A stretch of DNA of 64,000 nt, from NCBI RefSeq assembly GCF_019456655.1, contig NZ_CP080332.1, positions 930,001 through 994,000 of the forward strand, read 5' to 3'. The notes under the pieces are model-generated. The model was not told where the DNA came from, did not search any database, and saw only the letters and a list, made by a program, of their open reading frames with translations. This DNA comes from Mycolicibacterium diernhoferi. Its GTDB lineage: Bacteria; Actinomycetota; Actinomycetes; Mycobacteriales; Mycobacteriaceae. The translations under genes were made by a program, and so were the position numbers. Positions 33,718 through 40,237 of the stretch are shown piece after piece; the first letter of the stretch is position 1, and the number at the start of each line of letters is the position of its first letter.

Positions 33718-34030
33718 TCCGGGGCACATCGCCGCCCTGGTGGCGGTCAGCGCCGCGATCACCTGGGCGCTGCGGGCGCTGCCGTTCGCGGTGCTGGCGC
33801 CGATGCGGCACAGCGCGGTGGTCCGCTATCTGAGCCTGCACATGCCGCTCGGGGTGATGGCGATGCTCGCCCTCTACACCGTCCGCGACGTCCCGCAAGC
33901 ACCTGGGCGCCAACAACTCTGGCTGCTGATCGCGGTCCTGGTGACGGCCGGTCTGCAGCTGTGGTGGCGGCACGCGTTGCTGTCCATCTTCATCGGCACC
34001 GGTATTTATGTGGCGTTGATGTCGCTGTAG
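33710..34030 (+). CDS. azlD: AzlD-family exporter small subunit
   Basis: A 106-residue protein with four hydrophobic helices, beginning PDPGHIAALVAVSAAITWALRALPF; the AlaLeuArgAlaLeuProPhe segment is the conserved AzlD helix 1 end. It overlaps azlC by 8 nt, the usual arrangement for the two-component exporter. ATG 33710 is chosen; GTG 33704 is possible. Confidence 0.88.
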   Translation: MPDPGHIAALVAVSAAITWALRALPFAVLAPMRHSAVVRYLSLHMPLGVMAMLALYTVRDVPQAPGRQQLWLLIAVLVTAGLQLWWRHALLSIFIGTGIYVALMSL

Positions 34031-34048
34031 GTGAGACAGTGGTGCGCC

Positions 34049-34873
34049 GTGAGCATCCTGTTCTGCGGCACGGACCTGGCCGCGCGTATCGAGCACGCCG
34101 AAGCAAACCTCATCGGCGCCGTGGTCGGTGCGGCCAAACGCCGGGGCACCGACGGATTCGCGCTGCCGCTGGCCGGTGGGGTAGCCGCCTTCGCCGAACC
34201 GGATGCACCGTTCAACAAGGTGGTGGGACTCGGATTCGCCGGCGTACCGAGCGAGCAGGACATGGACGCGATCGAATGCGCCTATGCGGCACACGGATCA
34301 CCCACCCCGGTCGAGTTGAGTTCGTTGGCCGATCCGCAGTAACTGCTCGGTGCCCGCGGCTACCGGGTGACCGCCTTCGAGGACGTCCTCGGCCGCACAC
34401 TGGACGGGGACCTGGGACAGAGCCCGGCGGGGATCGAGGTGCGCCCGGCCCGCGCCGAGGAACTCGACGCCTGGGTCGACGTCCTGGTCGAGGGTTTCGC
34501 GCATCCGGACGACGAGGGGGTGCCCACCCCCGAAGAGTTCCCCCGCGACGTGGTGGACCGGGCCGAACGCGACTTCCAGAATGCCGGTGTGACACCGTAT
34601 GTGGCGCTGATCGACGGAGACATCGCCGGGGGCGGCTGTCTGCACATCACCGCTCGCGTGGCCCAGCTGGCCGGCGCGGCGACCGCCCCGGCTCACCGAC
34701 GCCGCGGTGTGCAGACGGCCCTGCTGAGCACCCGGCTGCGCATCGCCGCGCAGGCCGGCGCGGATCTCGCGGTGGTCACCACCGCACCCGGCTCACCTTC
34801 GCAACGCAACGCGCAGCATCGCGGATTCCACCTGCTCTACACCCGCGCGATCCTCGTCAAAGACGCTCAGTAG
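34049..34873 (+). pseudogene. GNAT-family N-acetyltransferase interrupted by an in-frame stop
   Basis: A TAA at 34340-34342 (codon 98) splits what otherwise reads as one 275-codon frame. Before it lie residues such as MSILFCGTDLAARIEHAE and NKVVGLGFAGVPSEQDMDAIE. After it, in the same frame, come LLGARGYRVTAFEDVLGRTL and a GNAT domain with the acetyl-CoA loop APAHRRRGVQTALL and GFHLLYTRAILVK. The GARGY/FEDVLGR sequence directly after the stop is the usual mid-protein segment of this mycobacterial acetyltransferase. The two halves could be expressed separately (GTG 34367 opens the second), or the stop could be a sequencing error or be read through. Confidence 0.75.
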
Positions 34874-35490
34874 AGCATCTTTCGGTAGTTCTCCTCGCTG
34901 TAGTAGGCCTGCAGTTCCGCCACGCTCTGATCGGGCTGGAAAGACCTGGCGAGCTCCGCGGTGCTGGGCATCACCTCGGGCGTCCAGGTCTGCGGTTGCC
35001 AGGTGTCCGAGCGTAGGAAGGCCTTGGAACAGTGGAAGAACACCTCCTCGATCGCGACCTCCAGGGCCAGGATCGGCCGTTTGCCCTTGACCACCAGCGC
35101 ATCGAAATAGTCTGCGTCCGAAAGGATCCGGGCGCTGCCGTTGATCCGCAGCGTGTCCCCGCGGCCGGGAATGACGAACAGCGTGCCCACATGCGGGTTG
35201 GTCAACACGTTCAGGTAGCCGTCCACCCGCTTGTTGCCGGGCCGCTCGGGTATCGCGATGGTGGTGTCGTCGATGATGTGCACGAAGCCCGGCGGGTCAC
35301 CCTTGGGGGAGACGTCCACTCGTCCGTCGGCATCGGTGGTGGCCACGAAACACAAGGGGGAGTGCGACACCCAGTCCCGGTGCACATCCAGCAGTCGGGG
35401 GCTCACCTTGTCCGCGACCGCGGGACGCGGATGCCCCACGATCGCCCGGAGCTGATCGACGGAGGTGACCTCGACGCGTTGGGTGCCCAT
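34867..35490 (-). CDS. PPOX-family flavoprotein
   Basis: A 207-residue split-beta-barrel protein of the pyridoxamine-phosphate oxidase superfamily, of the kind with LCFVATTDADGRVDVSPKGDPPG followed by a strand-turn PERPGNKRVDGYLNVLTNPHVG; these residues surround the FMN phosphate in relatives. The C-terminal Tyr-rich helix ends YYSEENYRKMLY. ATG 35490 is preferred to GTG 35496. The start codon lies inside a 20-bp perfect palindrome, and the gene follows menE by 9 bp, so it is probably transcribed with it. Substrate unknown. Confidence 0.82.
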   Translation of the reverse strand: MGTQRVEVTSVDQLRAIVGHPRPAVADKVSPRLLDVHRDWVSHSPLCFVATTDADGRVDVSPKGDPPGFVHIIDDTTIAIPERPGNKRVDGYLNVLTNPHVGTLFVIPGRGDTLRINGSARILSDADYFDALVVKGKRPILALEVAIEEVFFHCSKAFLRSDTWQPQTWTPEVMPSTAELARSFQPDQSVAELQAYYSEENYRKMLY

Positions 35491-35499
35491 GGGCACCCA
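35480..35499. promoter_or_regulatory. 20-bp perfect palindrome across the PPOX start codon
   Basis: TGGGTGCCCATGGGCACCCA equals its own reverse complement and occupies exactly the space from just after the menE stop (35500) through the PPOX ATG (35490). In RNA it could fold into a hairpin that hides the start; as DNA it could be an operator. Confidence 0.45.
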
Positions 35500-36630
35500 T
35501 CATGCCCGGAATCGGTCGATCAGTGTCCGCCTGTCCACCTTGCCGATGCCGCGGCGCGGGAGCGCGTCCACCACGTGCACCTGCCGGGGTGCGGCAGTGG
35601 CGTCCAAGGTCCGGCCGACGTGGGTCCGCAGTTCGTCGACGGTGGGGGCACTCTGCCCGGTGGACAACACGATTGCGGCGACCACCCGCTGTCCCAGCCG
35701 CGGGTCCGGGACCCCGAAGACCGCGCACTCGGCGATGGCCGGGTGGTCGATCAGGGCGTTCTCCACCAGCTGGGGCAGTACCGTGAGACCGCCGGTGATG
35801 ACCGCGTCATCGATGCGGCCCAGAATGCTCAGTACTCCCGAATCATTCACTGCGCCAAGGTCATCGGTACGGAACCAGCCGGGTTCGGCGAACGGGTCGG
35901 GGTCCACCGGATTGCGGTAGCCCGACGCCAGCACCGGCCCGCCGAGGCTGACCCGCCCGTCGGTCTCCTGCAGACGGACCCGCACCCCGTCCAGTGGCAC
36001 TCCGTCGTAGACACAGCCGCCGCAGGTCTCACTCATGCCGTAGGTGCGCACCACCCGAACCCCCGCTGCGGCGGCCCGCTCGCCGATGTCGGCCGGTAGC
36101 GGTCCGCCACCGATCAGCACGGCGTCGAGTTCGGCGAGGGCGGCCGCGGCGGCCGGGTCGCCCAGCGCCTTGCTCAGCTGATTGGACACCAGCGAGGCGT
36201 ATCGCCGTCCGGTGCCCAGCGCGGTGACCGCCGCCACCAGATCTGCGGGGTCGAAACTCGGGTGCAGTGCCACCGGTGTGCTGCCGGCGACGACACTGCG
36301 CACCAGCACCTGCACGCCGGCCACGTGGTAGGCGGGCAAGGCCAGCAACCACCGGCCCGGCCCGCCGAGGCGCTCATGGGTGGCGGTCGCGCTCGCTGTC
36401 AGCGCGGCGACGGAAAGCATGGCGCCCTTGGGTGTTCCGGTGGTTCCCGAGGTGGACACCACCACCGCGATCGTCTCGTCGATCGGTTCGCCGGCACGCA
36501 GCGAGGAGGTGAGCAGGGTGCGCTGCCGGTCGTCGGCGGCGGGCACCGGCAACCGCGCACCGCCCCCGCCGAGCGCGGCCTCCAGATCGGGGAGGATATC
36601 CAGGGCCGCGGCGCCGGTGCCGACGGCCAA
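35500..36630 (-). CDS. menE: o-Succinylbenzoate-CoA ligase
   Basis: A 376-residue short-form acyl-CoA synthetase of menaquinone synthesis, forming o-succinylbenzoyl-CoA for MenB. Motifs: AVVVSTSGTTGTPKGAML (P-loop), RTYGMSETCGGCVYDG (A5), FRTDDLG (A7), and PRRGIGKVDRR with the C-terminal catalytic lysine. It is shorter at the N terminus than typical ligases, as in the M. tuberculosis MenE. The start is uncertain: TTG 36630 (LAVGTGAAALD) is chosen because it lies 5 bp after the stop of the upstream DUF3349 gene; the longer frame would run through that gene's repeat. Confidence 0.9.
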   Translation of the reverse strand: MAVGTGAAALDILPDLEAALGGGGARLPVPAADDRQRTLLTSSLRAGEPIDETIAVVVSTSGTTGTPKGAMLSVAALTASATATHERLGGPGRWLLALPAYHVAGVQVLVRSVVAGSTPVALHPSFDPADLVAAVTALGTGRRYASLVSNQLSKALGDPAAAAALAELDAVLIGGGPLPADIGERAAAAGVRVVRTYGMSETCGGCVYDGVPLDGVRVRLQETDGRVSLGGPVLASGYRNPVDPDPFAEPGWFRTDDLGAVNDSGVLSILGRIDDAVITGGLTVLPQLVENALIDHPAIAECAVFGVPDPRLGQRVVAAIVLSTGQSAPTVDELRTHVGRTLDATAAPRQVHVVDALPRRGIGKVDRRTLIDRFRA

Positions 36631-36635
36631 GGGTC

Positions 36636-36983
36636 TCAGGATGGCGATACCGGGTCCTCCGGTTCGGTGTCGCGGGGTTCGTGCTCGCGGGGGTCGTGCT
36701 CGCGGGGGTCGTCGAGGGGCCACCCCTGCACGGCGAGCCGGGTCCGGACCCGTTCGACGTCCTCCTCGCGCGGCAGTTCGTCGGTGACCTCGGTGATCAG
36801 CACGCCGATGTCCACCTTGTCGAACTCCCCGCGGTTCATCAGATCCTGCGCGACCGCCCGCACCTCGTCCCCCGACAGCCGCCGGGACAGTAACGCCAGC
36901 AGCGGCACCCGGTCGGGTCCGGGCACACCGTGGGGGTAGCCGGCCGTCAGCCAGGCGGCGATCCTGGCCAGGAATGCATTCAC
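36636..36983 (-). CDS. DUF3349 protein (copy 1, next to menE)
   Basis: A 115-residue protein of the DUF3349 family: two-helix bundle with MNAFLARIAAWLTAGYPHGVPGPDRVPLLALL (quoted in part) at the start and VRTRLAVQGWPL at the end of the domain. Unlike relatives it has a C-terminal acidic tail made of DPREH repeats. GTG 36983 is chosen by match to the family N terminus. It lies directly upstream of menE on the same strand. A second copy follows pitA at 38752. Function unknown. Confidence 0.85.
   Translation of the reverse strand: MNAFLARIAAWLTAGYPHGVPGPDRVPLLALLSRRLSGDEVRAVAQDLMNRGEFDKVDIGVLITEVTDELPREEDVERVRTRLAVQGWPLDDPREHDPREHEPRDTEPEDPVSPS
36681..36710. repeat. 15-bp tandem repeat, two units
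   Basis: GTGCTCGCGGGGGTC is repeated perfectly twice, with a degenerate third unit just before it. It lies at the 3' end of the DUF3349 gene and encodes the DPREH repeats of its tail. Such units change copy number by slippage. Confidence 0.8.
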
Positions 36984-37166
36984 TGTCTCAGCCTGCCAGA
37001 TCGGTATCACCTGCGCCGATGTTGCCGCCCATTTCCAACACCGCGCGTCCGTTGGATGAACGCTGAGTGAACAACTTCACGGGTACGGCGAAATCCGCAG
37101 GTGGGCGGGGTCGATGGAGTTGGGGGAAATTACGCGAATCGTCGTGTGATGACCCAGAATTGCGGC

Positions 37167-38432
37167 ATGAGCGCTGAGCTGATCATCCTGGTGCTGTTGA
37201 TTGCCACCGCGCTGGCATTCGACTTCACCAACGGCTTCCACGACACCGGAAACGCAATGGCCACGTCCATCGCGACCGGGGCGCTCAAGCCGAAGACCGC
37301 GGTGTTGCTCGCCGGTGTGCTCAACCTGGTCGGCGCGTTCCTGTCGGTGGAGGTCGCGGTGACCGTAACCACCTCGGTTCTCAAGGTGCAGGACGGTAAC
37401 TCCGGGGAACTGCTCTCCGGGATCGACGCCTCCACCGGGCTGACGATCATCTTCGCCGGCCTGATCGGCGGCATCCTGTGGAACCTGCTCACCTGGCTGT
37501 TCGGCATCCCGTCCAGCTCATCGCACGCGCTCTTCGGTGGTCTGATCGGCGCCGGTCTGGCCGCGCTGGGGACCGCCGGGGTCAACTGGTCCGGCGTCAC
37601 CCAGAAGGTGCTGATCCCCGCGGTCGCCGCGCCGGCGATCGCCTGCCTGGTCGCGGCATCGGGCACCTGGTTGGTGTACCGGCTCACCCGCCGGGTCGCC
37701 GAGAAGCGGCGCCGGGACGGTTTCCGCTGGGGCCAGATCGCGACCGCCTCCCTGGTCGCGCTGTCGCACGGCACCAACGATGCGCAGAAGACCATGGGCG
37801 TCATCGCCCTCGCGCTCATCACCACCGGTCATCTGACCGGTGACGTCAAGGAGCAGGGCCTGCCGTTCTGGATCATCTTCAGCTGCGCGGTCGCCATCGG
37901 CCTGGGCACCTACCTGGGCGGCTGGCGGGTGATCCGCACGCTGGGCAAGGGACTGGTGGAGATCGAATCCCCGCAGGGTTTCGCCGCCGAGGCGTCGTCG
38001 GCCGCGATCATCCTGAGCTCCAGCGCCGCGGGCATGGCGCTGTCCACCACCCACGTCGCCACCGGCTCGATTCTCGGCAGCGGCGTCGGCAAGGTGGGCG
38101 CCGAGGTGCGCTGGGCGGTCGCCGGCCGGATGGCGGTGGCCTGGTTGATCACGCTGCCGGCGGCCGGTCTGGTCGGGGCGCTGTCCTTCTGGCTGTCGCA
38201 CGGGGTGGAGTCGCTCACCGGTACCGCGCTCGCCGGTGACGGGTTGATCTTCCTCATCCTGGTCGCGGCGTCCTTCTACATGTGGTGGCGGGCCCAGCAG
38301 CAGAAGGTCGACAGCAGCAATGTGAACGCCGACTGGGACGCGTCGACCAATTCGGTGCTCCCGGCAGACCTGCGCGCCACCGCGACCGACAGCAAACCCA
38401 CCACCGACAGCAAACCCACGGCCGCGGTCTGA
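37167..38432 (+). CDS. pitA: Low-affinity inorganic phosphate transporter
   Basis: A 421-residue PiT-family permease with about ten helices. The two inverted signature repeats are present: ALAFDFTNGFHDTGNAMATS in the N-terminal half and VALSHGTNDAQKTMGVIALA in the C-terminal half. It imports phosphate as a metal-phosphate or by ion symport. The hydrophilic C-terminal tail ends with repeated TDSKPT. ATG 37167 matches the family start; ATG 37149 is possible. It is followed by a small membrane protein and a DUF3349 gene, the same trio as Rv0545c-Rv0543c. The 183-bp divergent gap to DUF3349 copy 1 holds the promoters, not resolved. Confidence 0.93.
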   Translation: MSAELIILVLLIATALAFDFTNGFHDTGNAMATSIATGALKPKTAVLLAGVLNLVGAFLSVEVAVTVTTSVLKVQDGNSGELLSGIDASTGLTIIFAGLIGGILWNLLTWLFGIPSSSSHALFGGLIGAGLAALGTAGVNWSGVTQKVLIPAVAAPAIACLVAASGTWLVYRLTRRVAEKRRRDGFRWGQIATASLVALSHGTNDAQKTMGVIALALITTGHLTGDVKEQGLPFWIIFSCAVAIGLGTYLGGWRVIRTLGKGLVEIESPQGFAAEASSAAIILSSSAAGMALSTTHVATGSILGSGVGKVGAEVRWAVAGRMAVAWLITLPAAGLVGALSFWLSHGVESLTGTALAGDGLIFLILVAASFYMWWRAQQQKVDSSNVNADWDASTNSVLPADLRATATDSKPTTDSKPTAAV

Positions 38433-38455
38433 CCGCCGAGTAAGGAACTGCAGAG

Positions 38456-38743
38456 ATGGCGTATCTGGAGAGCATCCTGACGGTGCTCGGAATCGGCCTG
38501 CTGCTCGGCGCGGGACTGCCCGCACTCTTCGCGGTGGGACTGGTGGCTCACGCGCGCGGCGCCGGTAACGACGGCAGCGACGGCGATCCGGTCGTCGCCC
38601 CGCAACCGGCTCTCAAATTCCTTGGCATCGCGCTGTTCGTCTTCGTCGGCTGGGTGATCCTGACCGCGGTCCTGTGGATCACCCGGGCGACGATCATTCA
38701 CCACACCGGAGTGGACCTCTTCCCGTTCCTGCCCGAGAAGTGA
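38456..38743 (+). CDS. Two-helix membrane protein downstream of pitA
   Basis: A 95-residue protein with hydrophobic helices at about 7-32 and 54-78 and a short Gly/Asp-rich loop (HARGAGNDGSDGDPVV) between them, ending DLFPFLPEK. AAGGA 9 nt before ATG 38456 is a good ribosome-binding site. It corresponds to Rv0544c, always beside pitA in mycobacteria, and may be an accessory of the transporter; that is inference from position. Confidence 0.8.
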   Translation: MAYLESILTVLGIGLLLGAGLPALFAVGLVAHARGAGNDGSDGDPVVAPQPALKFLGIALFVFVGWVILTAVLWITRATIIHHTGVDLFPFLPEK

Positions 38744-38751
38744 GCACACAT

Positions 38752-39060
38752 ATGACCGAGAACAAGAGCTTCCTGGAGAGCGTGCTGGACTGGCTGCACG
38801 CCGGCTACCCCGAAGGTGTGCCGCGTACCGACTATTTCGCGCTGCTGGCACTGTTGAAGCGGTCGCTCACCGAGGAAGAGGTGGTCAAGGCCGCTCAGAC
38901 CGTGCTGCGCTCCAGCGACGGCGACCATCCGGTGACCGAGGCGGAGATCAGCGATGCGATTCAGCTGATCACTGCGAAAGAGCCCAACCCAGAGGAAATG
39001 CAACAGGTTTCGTCCCGTCTCGCTTCGGTGGGCTGGCCGTTGGCGGCGCCGGCGCGCTGA
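38752..39060 (+). CDS. DUF3349 protein (copy 2, pitA operon)
   Basis: A 102-residue DUF3349 protein, MTENKSFLESVLDWLHAGYP to SSRLASVGWPLAAPAR, clearly paralogous to the copy at 36636 (shared WLxAGYPxGVP, LLALLxRxL and RLAxxGWPL segments). It starts at ATG 38752, 8 nt after the small membrane protein. The last 100 nt lie opposite the 3' end of the TetR gene below, a long tail-to-tail overlap. Function unknown. Confidence 0.87.
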   Translation: MTENKSFLESVLDWLHAGYPEGVPRTDYFALLALLKRSLTEEEVVKAAQTVLRSSDGDHPVTEAEISDAIQLITAKEPNPEEMQQVSSRLASVGWPLAAPAR

Positions 39061-39632
39061 ATCTGCGGCTGGTCCTCGCACCGGTCCCGAGGCACACATT
39101 GCGTGAAGAGATCGCGGAGCAGTTCGCTCAACCGCTCGGCGGGGATGTCCCCGAGCATCGGGTCGGTCGTGCAGTGATAGATGCCGGAGATCGCCATGGT
39201 GACGGCGATGCGCGCGGCGGGGTCGGGTTCGGGTCCCAGTAGCAGCGCATAGAGCCTGTCCGAGACGGCCCGGAACTCCGGATGCCCCGCGATCAACTGG
39301 TCGATCTGGCGGTCTCTGCGGAACGGGAACGAGGCGGATCGCTGGCGGATCGACAACTCGACCAGTCCCTCGATCGCGGCGTCCTGCCTGCAGCGGTGCG
39401 CGGGTAGCGATTCGGCGCTGCCGACGATCTGCGCGATGTCGTCGAAAACGGGCGCCAGTACGGCGAGGACGATGTCGTCCTTGGATTGGAATTGGTAGTA
39501 GACCGCGGCCTTTCCGACCCCGATCCGGTCGGCGATCATGCGCAATGAGGTGCCCCGGACGCCGTGTTCGGCGAAGAGTTCGACGGCCGCGTCGAGGACA
39601 CGGTCGCGTGCGGTGCGACGTTCCGCGGTCAT
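38961..39632 (-). CDS. TetR-family regulator, left flank of the mmpS-mmpL operon
   Basis: A 223-residue regulator. The HTH region reads GVRGTSLRMIADRIGVGKAAVYYQF, then FQSKDDIVLAVLAPVFDDIAQIV begins the ligand domain. It is divergent from mmpS and resembles the second TetR at 43977 (shared GKASVYYQFRSKEDIV-type HTH and PMFDDMARVV-type helix). The last 33 codons run opposite the DUF3349 gene. ATG 39632 is preceded by AGGAAGG. It is the likely repressor of the MmpS/L system; ligand unknown. Confidence 0.86.
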   Translation of the reverse strand: MTAERRTARDRVLDAAVELFAEHGVRGTSLRMIADRIGVGKAAVYYQFQSKDDIVLAVLAPVFDDIAQIVGSAESLPAHRCRQDAAIEGLVELSIRQRSASFPFRRDRQIDQLIAGHPEFRAVSDRLYALLLGPEPDPAARIAVTMAISGIYHCTTDPMLGDIPAERLSELLRDLFTQCVPRDRCEDQPQIQRAGAANGQPTEARRDETCCISSGLGSFAVIS

Positions 39633-39648
39633 CCGGCCCCACCTTCCT

Positions 39649-39670
39649 GTGAGTGTGCTGTCCGACTCAC
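39649..39670. promoter_or_regulatory. Inverted repeat between tetR and mmpS
   Basis: GTGAGT and ACTCAC form a perfect 6-bp inverted repeat with a 10-nt centre, 17 bp upstream of the TetR start. A candidate operator for autoregulation. Confidence 0.35.
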
Positions 39671-39700
39671 TTGTCCAGCAACGTGCAATAGACCACACTT

Positions 39701-39712
39701 AGCCGATCGGCT
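39701..39712. promoter_or_regulatory. 12-bp palindrome upstream of the mmpS promoter
   Basis: AGCCGATCGGCT is a perfect palindrome that abuts the -35-like TTGATT (39712-39717) of mmpS. A second candidate operator for the flanking TetR proteins. Confidence 0.35.
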
Positions 39713-39738
39713 TGATTGAAGTAGTCCGAGTGTATAAC
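39712..39738 (+). promoter_or_regulatory. Candidate mmpS-mmpL promoter
   Basis: TTGATT (39712-39717) and TATAAC (39733-39738) with 15-bp spacing, in an AT-rich patch. The -10 is close to the TATAAT consensus; the spacing is short, so the -35 assignment is tentative. It leaves a leader of about 65 nt before the mmpS GTG. Confidence 0.4.
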
Positions 39739-39808
39739 TTAATTTTCGCGTGTGCCTGGGGTGTATTTGGGCGCGGCAATCAGACGGCCCTACAGGAGGA
39801 ACGCGGAC

Positions 39809-40237
39809 GTGCAGCTGCTCAAGCGGGTGTGGTTGCCCCTGGTGATGGTCGTGGTGGTCGCGATCGCGGCGTTCACCGTCATGCGCATTCGCGGTGTCTT
39901 CGCCTCGGACCCACCGCTGGTCACCCCGGTGGAGTTCGCCAATGATCCGGAGCCATTCGATCCAAAAGTGTTGACGTACGAGATCTTTGGTCCGGAAGGG
40001 GCTGCCGTGGATGTGAACTACCTGGACCTCGACGGCGAGCCGCAGCGCGTCGACGGGGCCATCCTGCCGTGGTCCATCACGCTGCAGACCACCGATGCCT
40101 CGGCCGCCGCGAACATCGTCGCGCAGGGCAAGACCAGCTTCCTGGGCTGCCGGGTGATCGTCGACGGTGAGGTGCGCGACGAGCGCACCGCCACCGGCAC
40201 CAACGTCCAGACCTTCTGCATCGTGAAGTCCGCATGA
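39809..40237 (+). CDS. MmpS-family accessory protein
   Basis: A 142-residue protein with one N-terminal membrane helix ([17 protein letters not shown]) and an extracytoplasmic beta-rich domain ([31 protein letters not shown]) typical of MmpS. The start GTG 39809 is fixed by AGGAGG at 39794-39799 with 9-nt spacing; the longer upstream frame includes the ribosome-binding site and is rejected. MmpS partners MmpL in exporting lipids, siderophores or drugs. Its stop overlaps the mmpL start (ATGA). Confidence 0.9.
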   Translation: MQLLKRVWLPLVMVVVVAIAAFTVMRIRGVFASDPPLVTPVEFANDPEPFDPKVLTYEIFGPEGAAVDVNYLDLDGEPQRVDGAILPWSITLQTTDASAAANIVAQGKTSFLGCRVIVDGEVRDERTATGTNVQTFCIVKSA

